Shown: positions 11,028 through 21,793 of the stretch, in pieces
How positions within the stretch are numbered: position 1 is the first letter of the stretch
Layout of the letters: every line of letters begins with the position of its first letter
From: Utricularia gibba
Taxonomy: Eukaryota; Streptophyta; Magnoliopsida; Lamiales; Lentibulariaceae
Assembly (NCBI GenBank): GCA_002189035.1
Contig: NEEC01000091.1
Coordinates: 1 to 31,224, forward strand
Length of the DNA stretch: 31,224 bases
Direction of reading: 5' to 3'
Notes under the pieces: model-generated
Told to the model about the DNA's origin: nothing
Database searches by the model: none
Seen by the model: only the letters and a program-made list of their open reading frames with translations
Translations under genes and position numbers: made by a program

Positions 11028-11041
11028 CACGTGTATATAAA
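11028..11041 (+). promoter_or_regulatory. G-box and TATA box of the small conserved gene
   Basis: CACGTG (11028-11033) is immediately followed by TATATAAA (11034-11041), about 240 bases before the start codon at 11280. A CT-rich initiator-like stretch follows (11055-11090). This predicts transcription starting near 11065-11075 and a 5' UTR of about 210 bases. A perfect 10-bp palindrome GGGTCGACCC lies further up at 10919-10928. G-boxes bind bZIP and bHLH factors, so light or stress control is plausible but not shown. Confidence 0.65.
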
Positions 11042-11279
11042 TTCCATTTCCCAAGTCCCTCCTCCGCCTCCTCCTCCGTTCCTTCTCCCAATTCTCGCCC
11101 AACGAGGAGGAATCCAAGGGAAGGACCCGCGTCGTCTCTTGTCTTTAGGGTAAAAGATCGCCAGATTCGTGTTTGGGTTTCCTTGTTTCGAGTTTCTTTT
11201 CCGCAGATCTGTTCCATTCCTGATTCCTAGTTGTATTTTCTACAACAGTTGGAGAATTAGAGGTCAAGGAGAGGGGAAA

Positions 11280-11665
11280 ATGACGATCTACGCTATACCG
11301 GAGAACGTGGTTTGCCCGAAGCCCCGCCGTATCGTCCCTCTTTTCGCCTCCCCGGGACACGAATTGCCGGAGACAATCCTACTCAATGTTTGTCAATGGA
11401 TCTGCTGATTTGAATCTTGTATTTTTGAAACAGGCTATTAAAGTTAATTTTTCTTTTTCTGGAACAGGGAAGTTGTGAATCGGATCAAATCGTCTCTTCG
11501 CCGCCGTTTTTCGCCGGGTCTCCGCCGGTTCGAGTTGCGAACCCTTTAATCCAAGACGCGCGTTTCGGTGACAGCGGCGTCCGTTCCAGTTTCGGCAACA
11601 ACCCTGCGGTGAGAATCGAAGGATTCAACTGCGGCCGGAAAATCAGCATCCCCGCCTTGGCTTAG
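11280..11665 (+). CDS. Small plant-specific conserved protein of unknown function
   Basis: Two coding exons, 11280-11387 and 11468-11665, are joined by an 80-base GT-AG intron in phase 0 and encode 101 residues. The N terminus carries NVVCPKPRR (residues 9-17), and exon 2 carries SSPPFFAGSPPVRVANPLIQ followed by DARFGD, then VRIEGFNC and the end ISIPALA. These blocks (CPKPRR, SSPPFFxGSPP, R-V-x-NPLIQDARF, EGF-C, IPA-A) recur in a family of short angiosperm proteins with no assigned function. Between the blocks it is shorter than relatives I recall, which carry longer Ser-rich linkers. There is no signal peptide or membrane segment and it is probably largely disordered. The start is the first ATG after a well-formed TATA box and the frame is uninterrupted. 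Confidence 0.85.
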
Positions 11666-14040
11666 TCGCCGAATCCCGGCAAGGAGATTTATGTACATAA
11701 ACTGAGAGTAATTGTGGGTCGCCGGTGTAATTAATGAGGATCTGTGAGGGGATTATGTAAGATAATCGCGGTCATCATGAAAATAACTGTAATTTATAGT
11801 GGCATTAGGCGGGCGGGAGCGCGTCACGGCCTGGGTGGGGGCCGGGCGAGCGTGCCTTGTTTAGGGTATTCCTGTCTTTTCCCTTTGAGCGACGACGTAT
11901 AGGTTTTGTCGGGTCCAGTTTTGTGAATAGCTGAAATTTGAGGGAGTTCTTGTTAAATAGTATTAAACTGTTGGAGATGTTTAGAACTTCCTGTTTGGTG
12001 CCATCTGGCATCATCCCATTGGCCGTATCGTTTAAATTTCCTTTAAATCCAATAATTATGACATTAATTTAAGGAGCTGTACAAAAACGCGATGTGATTT
12101 GTGCTTGGCGATCAGATCGAGAATTGCAATGTTAATATTTATTTCTGGTGAAAAGACTCAATAAATAAATACCGTTTTTTTTTTGGCTAGTTATGAGCAA
12201 AGTAGGTGGAGCGTAATCCGAAAAAGAATATATTCTTATTATATCCTTTTCCACTTTTTTAATTTTAATAAAAAGATAAAAAGGTGGTGCACGCACCGGG
12301 AATGTAATGCTTGTGACACCAGTCGTCAGCGGATGCGCGGGCCAGGTTCCACCAGGGGTCCCACTCCCATCCTGAGGAGACTGGTGATGTGAAAAGAAAA
12401 AAACAATATTAACATGAATTTTTGGATTATTATGTATTTCTTCAAAAAGAAATTGGCCGAAAGAAATAGGAAGGACAATTTGAAAAAAAAAATAGTATGA
12501 AAGGTAATTTACTAGTAAGAATAACAATAACATAAAAGAACTAGCAATTGGCCGTTTAACTTTACAGAAACTTAAAAACGCTTGAGATGTTGAAACATTT
12601 ATCTAATCCCTTTGATAAAAATTATGGATCTCCATTGGGGATGTTGAAGCTAGCGTAATGATATATGTATGTAGAATGAATTCAACTGCCCAAAACTAAA
12701 TTGATTTCACAACTGATGTCTATAGAGATAGAGAACCACTTAACCAGGATATATGTGCTCTAATGTAAAACTAACTCAGTGAGAGTTAACTTTTGAGTTA
12801 GGCTGGTTATGTGGTGTCTTGCATTTGCAATTCACTGGATATTTTTTCGCTACCGTTTTACTTGTTGAACAGCACATCTCGATGTACTCCAATATCAATT
12901 CTTTTTGTTCATGCCTCTCACTGGAGGCCACATTGCAGACAGATGCATGAAGCAATAGGACATTCTGTGTGTTACCACCTTGATGTTGGCACCGGTTATG
13001 GTGTCCGGGCTGTCTTGTTTGCCCTCTCAAGCCAGTCCCTTATCACGGGTATCACAAGATGCATGTGCTTTGGCCGGTCTCTCTCCCCTGGTAGCAACCA
13101 CGCCTGGATCATAATATACTTTCTAGCCTCATGGTAATGCATCAAATTGTTTTCTTCTCCGTCATCCTCAACTCCAAAACTGACCCTTCGATCTGTCACA
13201 GGGAATCATTTCTAGTGCCCGAAGCATGCCTGGTATCCGGTGCAAGGACAAGTGGTTATCACCAGGTACCGACGCTGATAGATTCTATTGCAAGGGTCAA
13301 GGGAACATTCATTGTGGGTGCGGTATTTGTGATGATTACAAATATAATGTATTAGAACAAATAATTCTTGATCATAATTCGATAATAAAATAATTAAGTA
13401 TACAATAAATTACAAATTATTATTAATTGATTAACTTTCATTTTATTAATGTGATCCATATTTATTGTGTATTTAAGTTATATATATATATATATATATA
13501 GTTATAAGATCTATTGAATTTTTAATTTTAACATGGTTTCAGAACATTTGTTTTGTGATATGACTTGCCCAAAATGAGTTTTCTATTGATTTGAGTTTCG
13601 GTTTAAAAAAAATGTATTGAGTTTAGACGATAAAATTGATCAATTCAACTTGAAGTGATAATAGAACAAACAATCTAATATTAGAATTTGAAGATAAAAT
13701 AATTAAATATAAAAAATTACAGATTAATAATAATTGATTGTATTTAATATTTTTTAGTATGATTTATATTTGTTATATACTTAGATTTTATGTGTAATTT
13801 CAATACAATGATTGTCAATGTGCACTACTATATGTACTTTAGAAGAGCAACGGCAAGGAAAGTTAGCATTCCGTTCATTGGGATGGCCGTAAACGCATAC
13901 CATTTTCCGGTGAGTGAAACCTCTGCGTTTTCTTCATTCTGAGGAACGAAGAAAGTTATTGGAACTCTGTATCGATCTATTCATTTATCTATCCCGTTTC
14001 TAATTTTTTATACAATTGTGCATCTTATTATGAACGAAAT
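11666..14040. other. Downstream and intergenic DNA with two GC-richer patches
   Basis: The start holds the 3' UTR of the preceding gene. GC-richer patches at 11805-11870 and 12290-12390 have no recognisable coding content. The section 12830-13340 is also GC-richer and open in several frames on both strands (for example 12811-13137 plus and 12996-13199 minus), but no frame gives a family match. A TA microsatellite lies at about 13481-13500. The short segment 13850-13903 reads like a small exon (see findings). Confidence 0.45.
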
Positions 14041-14059
14041 GGCTCATTATATTGGTTAG

Positions 14060-14091
14060 TGGGCCGAAATAAATCCAACACGGAAGGCCCA
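14060..14091 (+). promoter_or_regulatory. Paired site II elements before the FLX-like gene
   Basis: TGGGCC (14060-14065) and its inverted form GGCCCA (14086-14091) lie about 350-380 bases upstream of the start codon. Such pairs are common in proximal promoters of constitutively expressed plant genes and are TCP-factor targets. The T-rich stretch ending in CTCTAG just before the ATG could also be the 3' end of a leader intron. Confidence 0.5.
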
Positions 14092-14438
14092 ATCCTCCCA
14101 TTCGGCAGCAGCACCGCAATCCGCGACTTCAGTTCTTGCTGTAGAAACTTTCTGAGAGCAGAGAAATCAAAATTTTCAAGAATCGTACACGCTTTATCCC
14201 AAATCGGCGGAGGTGTTCGGGGACCGGCCTGACATTCACTGGTACTACCCCGAAAATTGAGTTTCGTGCGAGCTTTTGTCTTTTGCTTGCGATTGAAGGT
14301 TTTATGTGAGTTGCTGTTGCGTTTTGTGAGAGGTGCTTGCAGTTTCTGTACCTCATCGTCGATTTTTGAGTTCATTCGTTTCTCAGTTGTGATGAATTAC
14401 ATTTTTCATCTTCAATTGGGTTTTTGCATGTCTCTAGA

Positions 14439-15340
14439 ATGGCTGGGAGATATCGATTACCGCGGCGATTCTACGAAGATCCACGCACAGTTCCTCTACA
14501 TCGACCTGCTCCACTACCTTCGTTGGAGGAGGAACTTGATTTACAGCAGAGAGAAATTCAAAGGCTTCTTGCGGAGAACAGACGTGTGATTGATGATAAT
14601 GTGATGCTTGATAGGGAACTGAATGCTGTGAAGGAAGAAATTCTGAGATTAAATCAAGTAATGGGTAAGCGACATATTGAGAGAGAGGCGTACACGAGGG
14701 AGTTGATGGAAAGAGCGATGAAGCTCGAAGCCGAACTCCAGTTTTGCGAATCTCTACGGCTGGAGATTAAGCAACTTAGAGGAGAAATGCTGAAGCTTGC
14801 GTCGCAAAAGCAGGAGTTGTCTTCGAAAGTTGCAACAGGGATCAAGGATATCAACGAACTGAAAGCGAAAAACCAGCAGATACCTGTCCTGAGTGCTGAC
14901 ATTGACAAGATCCACAAAGAACTCACTGATGCAAGGTACAAACTTGCTAGTAGTTCATGTGACTCAAAAGATTGAATCTTCGTGCTTTGGTTTAGATGCA
15001 TGTTGTTCGCTCAGGAGAACTCACGAATATGAGAAAAAGGGTAATGAAGATCTCGTGGAACAAAACCGTGCAATGGAAAGTAAAATCCTGTCCATGGCTC
15101 GAGAAATGGAGCTGCTTCGTGCTGAGCTAGCACCTTCTCAGAGGAGTTCAAGAGGTACACTTTTCTTATACAAGTTCTCTTCTTTTTCTCATCCGGGATA
15201 ACACACTTCTGAATACAGGCATTAGTGGCTACGCATTGGTGAATGGAAGCCCCGAAACAAGATATCAAGGACAATATAGCGATGTTTATGGATTGGTTGC
15301 TCGTGCCTCGCTGAATCAACGAGGACCCCAACGACGTTAA
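14439..15340 (+). CDS. FLX-like coiled-coil protein (FLOWERING LOCUS C EXPRESSOR-like)
   Basis: Three coding exons, 14439-14935, 15015-15154 and 15219-15340, with GT-AG introns of 79 and 64 bases, total 759 bases and encode 252 residues. The N terminus MAGRYRLPRR, followed by a Pro-rich stretch and LEEELDLQQREIQRLLAENR, is diagnostic of the FLX/FLXL family. Residues about 28-210 form a long coiled coil that includes IDDNVMLDRELNAVKEEI and, across the first splice junction, HEYEKKGNEDLVEQNRAMES and MAREMELLRAEL, also conserved in the family. The last 40 residues are Gly/Tyr/Arg-rich and variable. In Arabidopsis, FLX and FLXL4 act in the nucleus with FRIGIDA to raise FLC transcription; other members have less defined roles, so flowering control is inferred only from family. 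The ATG at 14439 is chosen because it begins the conserved block. Confidence 0.93.
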
Positions 15341-15360
15341 TCGCGTCGTAGAGTAAGCCA

Positions 15361-15458
15361 AGGATCATCTTCCTGATCCTCTGGTTATACGCAGCCATGG
15401 ATCGATGTATACTGGAGATACGTTTAAAAGCATGGCGGTTTGCGGTACGCCATGGCTG
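15361..15458. repeat. Overlapping inverted repeats in the 3' flank of the FLX-like gene
   Basis: AGGATCA (15361-15367) pairs with TGATCCT (15374-15380) around a 6-base loop. CAGCCATGG (15392-15400) pairs with CCATGGCTG (15450-15458). Between them CATGGCG (15431-15437) pairs with CGCCATG (15448-15454), which overlaps the right arm of the previous pair, so the last two stems exclude each other. The region begins 20 bases after the stop codon and is likely 3' UTR. Confidence 0.55.
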
Positions 15459-15555
15459 TAACATGTAAACTAACATAGTGATTGTTTGAACAGGCTGCTG
15501 TAAGATAAAGTTCAAGATTTGGAAGAGAAGTTAGCATTGAAATCAACCCAGAAGT

Positions 15556-15846
15556 TTGTACAGTGACATTGTACATGAAAGGAATCAGCCCAGAACAGCA
15601 AACGAGAAAAAAATAAAGCTAACTGTTCAGAGAGGTGAAACCTGGTACAGGTACGGAGGAGAGGAAACGACAGCTCAGACTTCACACGCGCTACTCATGG
15701 CCGCGCGTGCTGGCCTCGTATTCAGCGGCGGCGCAGATACTGAGATCATCGAGACGGCTGAAATCCCCCACCAGGAATCCATTCTTATCTATAATACGGA
15801 CACCGTGGAGGACCCCAAATTCGCCAGAGTTGTTCGATTCGCCTAG
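15556..15846 (+). other. Coding-like open frame of unknown identity
   Basis: This open frame of about 96 codons is GC-richer than its surroundings and reads MAARAGLVFSGGADTEIIET in its second half, ending in ARVVRFA and TAG. Its only possible ATG within the better part is at about 15698; the apparent start at 15556 is TTG. Just upstream, 15512-15566 in another frame reads DKVQDLEEKLALKSTQKFVQ and a stop, a coiled-coil-like remnant. The minus strand is also open for about 50 codons. I recognise no family; it may be a relic exon or noise. Confidence 0.2.
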
Positions 15847-15849
15847 ATT

Positions 15850-17285
15850 TTGATGTGCCTTACCTCAAATTCATCCTCAACAGTCATCATCTAACACCTC
15901 AACAAGAATCCCCACAAAAATTAATCTCACAACAGAAAAAAAAAGAGAAAAAGAAAATTCTGATATCATAACGAAGCAATTGCAGTCAAGTGATCTCTAA
16001 TCAATAGGAAGAGGTCATACAATCAGCTCATGTCATAAGCCCCAAAAATGCATCAAAAAATATAAACACAAACACAACAACCTATATCCTAAAAACACGA
16101 AATGGAAGAGAGTGGGGCTTTCAAACAATACTACCACATAGCATCCCAGCTAATGAACAAAATCATAACCTATAAAGAGCATCTAGAATATAAAGTAATA
16201 GAGAAAACTATGATATCAAAACACTTTGAAGTGAAACTTTGTGCTATTGAGATAGACGAAAAGATGGAAAAGTATTTGGAAATGATGAAAAATTTTCCTT
16301 TTATGAATTTGTAGATGAACTACAATTCTCTTAAAATAGAATCCAAATAGGAAAAAAAATTATTAAAAGAAATGATAAATATTTAAATATATGAAATTGT
16401 AAAATAAATTTTTTAACTTACATATGAAACAAAAAACATTCTTTAATATACTGTTATAAATAAAATCTCCTGTTTATTATCAATTTAATATTCTTATCTT
16501 TGATACAAGTATATTTTTTAAAATTTTAGTTAATTATTTACAATATATGAATTTAGGAGTTATTTTGAATTTTTTTACTCATAAATCCATATTTAAAAAA
16601 ATAGGACTTTTATATAGTACTTTCAAGAATAAATTGAATAATACAAAATAATAATAATTTCAAAAATATAAATAAATAAAGGATACTATTCAATTTTTAA
16701 ATTTGAGTACACAATAAAAAATGATTGGTAACTTATTTAACATATACTTATATTTTATTTATATTAATGAATAACTTTGTTATTTTTACGTATGGTAGTT
16801 ATATTTATCATAATTTAAACTATATATATAATTAATGTTATTTTAATTTTTTTTTTGAAATTTTTTAGTTGTAAAAATAATATGTTTTCATAACTTTATA
16901 TATTTAAAAATTGTAAAATTATATATTTAACTTAAATAAAATATTATGCGACAAGGATATAATAGAAATATACATAAATATAATAATTTTATAATTGAAA
17001 AACAGAGAAACTTGATACGTTTTAATGATTATTGGTGGTATGTATAGATTTGTAAAAACTGAATTGTTTACAGTGAGTAAAATTATCAACAACCTCCTGA
17101 TTTTTTTTGAAAAGAGGGTGTGAACATGAAAATAAGGTTCTTTAGGGTTTAAAAGAAATCCCACTAGCGTGGAAGTATCGAATCAATTTATGTTTTCTCT
17201 ATGAGGGTTTTAGTTGCGAGAGCCATCCACATGAATACTCTTTGTATGTCGAATCAAGTATGGAGTAATACTGTGATCTGATGAT
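15850..17285. other. AT-rich intergenic DNA, no gene seen
   Basis: Very AT-rich from 16320 to 17100. An ATG at 16102 opens a 70-codon Lys/Glu/Met-rich frame ending at 16314 that matches nothing I know and may be chance or a retrotransposon scrap. Confidence 0.5.
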
Positions 17286-17289
17286 TCTA

Positions 17290-17945
17290 TAGCTCCTGTA
17301 GATGCATCCTTGCTCAAGAGTCTTGAGGGAAGTTTGCTGTGTTTAACAAGCACAAGACCAGATATTCTTTGTTGTTAAGTTAGTTCACGAAAACACCCAA
17401 CACATTTAAAAGCTGCTAAACGGATTATGCATTATTGGAAAGGAACCACAGACATTGGCATGTGGTATGGATCCCTGAAACTTCATATTTGAGTGGCTAT
17501 GGTGATAGCGATTATGCGGAAGGAGGAATGACTCTTGTAGCACTTCTGGTATCGTGTTCTTTCCAAAGAGAATCTACTGTAGCATAGAGGTCAAAGAAGC
17601 AGCACATGGCCACTCTTTCAACTTTCAAAGCTGGATATGTAGCAGCAAATGCGGGTGTTGGTCATGGAATTTGGATGAGACATGGCCGGAAAATTTCATT
17701 TTTTCTGTATCGATCCAATTCGTAAAGACAACGAGCTGGCAACAGCTGTGGGCGAGAATCCGGTGTTTCATTGGAGAAGCGAGCGAGCATAACCCGAAAT
17801 TTCACTTTATCATGGGTGTGTCTGAATGCCAAGAAGGCTGAGTTGTGCAAAGCCATTAAAAACTGCAGCATTTATTCGACTGAAGAGGATGTTGGAAGCC
17901 AAGCCTGAACTCTCATGGTGGAAGTTGCTGCTGGTTTGGAAGAAG
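17290..17945 (+). pseudogene. Ty1/copia reverse transcriptase end plus RNase H relic
   Basis: The plus strand gives, in order but in shifting frames: VDASLLKSLEGSLLCLTSTR and PDIL (the copia Y-x-S-x-x-G-S-L-L-Y-L-T-x-T-R-P-D block), HLKAAKRIMHYWKGTTDIGM (the H-x-x-A-K-R-I-L-R-Y-x-K-G-T block), GYGDSDYAE near 17491-17517 (RNase H catalytic-site region), STSGIVFFP, STFKAGYVAANAG with IWMRH, ENPVFHWRSE and KFHF. This is the C-terminal third of copia Pol. About 30 bases between PDIL and HLKAAK are missing relative to the family, and several frameshifts and stops are present. It is an old dead fragment; no LTRs were found around it. Confidence 0.85.
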
Positions 17946-20900
17946 AAGCACAGTTTATTACTTTAGGTGGTTATGTTTGGGATAAGTTTATGTAGAAGTT
18001 CTTGTTCAGAAATGTGTAAGTATTTGATGATGAAGTTTACATTGCAACCCCATGCAGTTTACTACATCGCTTTTGCTATAAAAATTCCACATTTTTATCT
18101 ACAAGAGAATAAAGACAAGTCTCCAACTCGGCTTTTCTCTTTCTCTCCCTTTCAACGCGTTTCCCGGCGTTTGAGTTACCGTCCAAGAACTCTGAGGTGG
18201 GGTGAAACGTGAAGATGCGCGCGCTTGGCACCACTCCTGAGGAGGGTTCAAATTACAATCATTTTCATTTACAGAGTATATAAAGCTTTATAGTGAATAA
18301 ATCAAACCCTTTTTTTCGTTATACAACAGCTAAATCAAAAAATTCATATAAAAACTAAATTATAAGTTAAATATATTCTTTTTTTTCTTGATCAGAATGA
18401 GTTAAATTTATTCTAATTTGGTAGAATCAAAGAATTGAGTGGTGCAGAGATGAGTCAAAATTGGCGAAGGGTGACTCCGTAATTTCCATAAATGATGTGA
18501 TTAAAGCCTTTTCTTTGTAAAATATCCCTAGTTCCAAAAAAAAATGGAATTTATTAAATCTAAACTTGGCGGTCACTTGAATCTTTTTTCTTTTAAGAAA
18601 ATAAATGCCATTTTATTCATTGTAATTTCACTCAATTGACAAAAAATTATATTTTGAGTGGGCCCACACCAGGCCCCAGCTTTTAAATCTGATGGAAGAG
18701 GAACCGGTGTGCGGGAGAGTGGGGACCACGTCATGAAAATGGAAGAGGAAATGACCAAAGTATCCCCATAAAAAAATAACCCTGCAAGACGTCTCCCTCG
18801 GTGGTCCCCCGGCTTTCTTTCACTCAATTCTAAAGTGGTCCCAATATTTTTTTATCTTTTCACAAAAATATCCATCCATATCGTACGACGTCGTCATTAG
18901 TGCTGCTGAGCTGATCTTCCACTCCCAATAAAATACCATTATTTGGTATTCATCCTCAATCAAATCTGTGCCGTCCATACAAACCGCCTTCACCTCTTAT
19001 TGCACTACTTTATTGTATATTTCTTAGTTTTCGGTCTAACACGCCAAGGGGCGGGCCGCTATCAAAATCTGGCGTTACAAAAATAACCCAATCCATTGTT
19101 TCTTTTGTGGCTGCAGGTGTAGGTGCGTACTCGGACAACTTCCACCAATCACATCGGTAATCATCCCGTGTATCGCACGCAGTCTTTGAAATCTGGACAC
19201 GCACGGCCCAGATGAACCCGGTCGGTGGTCATCATCTGTGGATCGCTTCATCTGGGGTTAAACCCTAGCGCTGCTAATGCTGGAGCAGTTGGTAATTCAA
19301 TAATCAACTCAAAGTTAGTGGAATAATTGATCTGTGCTGGTTTTTTTATAGGGTAGGAGGACACATATCTTGAAAATTATGTATTGATAATGATACAGAA
19401 AGCAGAGATGAAATTTGGATGGATGAATTGAATTGAATTTGGATTTGAATTCTATTAACCAAGTTGATGCTTTAAATGTGATTATCTCTTTTCTATTAGA
19501 TTTGGATATAGTAAAATGAAATCCGATTTGGTGTATTTCCAGTCCAAGTTTGTAAGTTTGGTAAGAGAGTTTAGTATTTCAATTTGGTGTCTTTGATTGG
19601 ATATGCATTTTTCCATGATCGTGTTGACTGACTCATTGGCGACGACCACTAGCCCCAAGGGCATTGTTTTTCTAAACCAAGTTGCTTATGCTTGTTGACT
19701 TGAACTGCTCTGCATCGGGCGGCCCAGCCATGGTATGTGGTGTCAGTGGGACTGACTGGTTGGCTACCACGATGCCCGTACTTGAAGTAACACCACCATA
19801 GGTTAAAAAAGCGATCAATCCAATGGTTGATTCGTAAACCATAAATATAGAGCCGTTTCAACACTCTTTTACAGCTGGGGTTGAATTAAGTGGGAGAGCT
19901 CGGTCCCGATGCGGTAATTTGGCCCACTCTACCGCTTCATATGTGCACCGAAAGCTAATTAAAAATGCCTTTCTTTGTACCAAAAGCTTCTTCTTCTCCT
20001 CTCAATCCAAATCCAATCCAAACACCAGGGTATTGAAGTGACATTAAAAATAATTGAATTGGATGATTCATGCCACACACACGACCAAGCCGAGCTGGGG
20101 TGGAGTTGTTTCAAATTTAAAACATCATGAATGACAATATAAAATAATGAATTATTTAAAAAAACGGTCATTTGTACACTTTATTATACATATTGAAAAA
20201 AATCAAACTTGAATTTTTTCATACAATGTATGACGCATGATTAAGATTTCTAATTCATCCCCAAAATAACTCCTCCACATCTTATTTTATGTTATTTTGA
20301 GCCATGTCATGTGCGGTCTACGGGTTGGGATCCGGTGGTCCAAGCGTATCTTGGAAAACAGAACTCAGCTTCAGTTAGTGTGTACGGCCTTGGAGAGGGC
20401 TACGCGTCCACCGAGCACCCATCATCATGTCCTCCGTAGGCTCGCCCAAATGCCACGAGTGACACGTGACTTAGGCACAAGTTGTCATCCAAGTTGGTGT
20501 GTTTTGTATGTGTGGGAATTGAAAACGCAGACACGTATCTGGGAAGCAGATAGATATTCATGCTAAAAATGTGTTCCAAGCCGACAAAATCAATATCATT
20601 AAAAGCAGGGTCTCTTCAACCTTTAGTTGCATCGTGAAGGATCCGATCCGCTCCGCTCCGACACCCCCACCCGTGTTGAAATAGGAGAAACATCCCCCCG
20701 TAGACGTGACCCCTGGCCCTCAATTAAAAACTCCGTGCAGTACAATAATTCTGAAATATTTATTGATGAGGATCCACATTATCAGATGCACAAGGCTCCA
20801 GTGTACGTGAATCCGACAACACCACGAGACGCTTTCATTAATTTACTATAAGGTCGAATATGTTATCTGACAGTACGAATCAGGATTCCAATATGAACAG

Positions 20901-21355
20901 ATTTTGGTAATTACACGATTCAACCAACCTAAATAGAGCTGCAAGAATGTGCCCTACTAACTACCGCCGCGTCCCTATCCACGTCCTTGGCGGTGAGTCG
21001 ACTCTTCTGGAAGGTAACCAACCGATGCGCACCAAGCCAGAAGCCAGTATATTGAGCTGGTTTTTATTGTCCCATGATATTAATAAATATTTTTAATATT
21101 TATTGAATAAAATAAAAGACTATACGTCCACTATAATTTTAATTAAAATGACCTATAAGATATTGATTGTAATTAGTTCTAGATATTACTATCTAAAAAA
21201 AGTATATGATACATCTATAAATAAAATAATGTATTCGTTATTTTTTCTTGAACTAATTTTTTTCTTATAATATATAGCATGTAACATGGATTATCAAAAA
21301 TATTATCAAACAAACATACACCAATAATTGGTTCAAAATTCGTTGGGGATCCTAT
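17946..21355. other. Long intergenic region with scattered cis-motifs, no gene seen
   Basis: No frame resembles a known protein. The region is a patchwork of AT-rich filler and GC-richer patches (18100-18240, 18660-18800, 19030-19280, 20290-20560, 20620-20850). It carries the 10-bp palindrome GTGGGCCCAC at 18658-18667, a telo-box AAACCCTA at 19260-19267, and a G-box CACGTG at 20463-20468. A transcription unit with a non-coding product cannot be excluded. Confidence 0.5.
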
Positions 21356-21358
21356 GGG

Positions 21359-21725
21359 CACGTGATGGGAAAGGGAAATTAAGTAAGGGCGTTACTTTTG
21401 AGGGGAAAATTAGGAAATAATTAAAAATAAAAGTAAAATAAATAAAACAAAGCGGCACGCCAGTACAGCTACAGAACCTACTCCAACTCATGAGTGGGCC
21501 CACGGCTGACACCGGACTCCAACTCTTGATTTAAATCCGATTAATTCCGGAAATTTAAAATATTCCTATGAAACTAAATAGTAATAAATTATTAAAAAGT
21601 CCGAATTCTGAGAGGGGCAGGGATGGAGAGACACGTCACCTAAAACCTCATCTGACAAGATATCCGTGAACCGGCCCTCCTTTTCTCCCACATCACTTCC
21701 ATTTTTCTCCACCCCCACTATAAAT
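21359..21725 (+). promoter_or_regulatory. Promoter of the acidic-protein gene
   Basis: The motifs in order are a G-box CACGTG (21359-21364), the palindrome GTGGGCCCAC (21494-21503), an ACGT core in ACACGTCAC (about 21631-21639) and a TATA box CTATAAAT (21718-21725), which sits 68 bases before the ATG. GTGGGCCC is a known TCP-factor target. The ACGT elements would suit bZIP control such as ABA or stress response, but that is inference. Confidence 0.6.
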
Positions 21726-21793
21726 TCCCTTTCCCCGCCGGCGGCCATCCAACACGCTCCTCCGCTATCTTCTCTTTTGTCCTTGTGTTTCTG

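Noticed and set aside
12811-13355. Several open frames on both strands with Cys-rich patches, considered as GASA-type or TOM1-like gene pieces
   Set aside because: Cys spacing and motif order do not fit; only isolated short resemblances remained.
10635-19276. The 13-mer CCTAGCGCTGCTA occurs at 10635-10647 and 19264-19276
   Set aside because: In 31 kb a handful of 13-base matches is expected by chance, and the flanks do not match.
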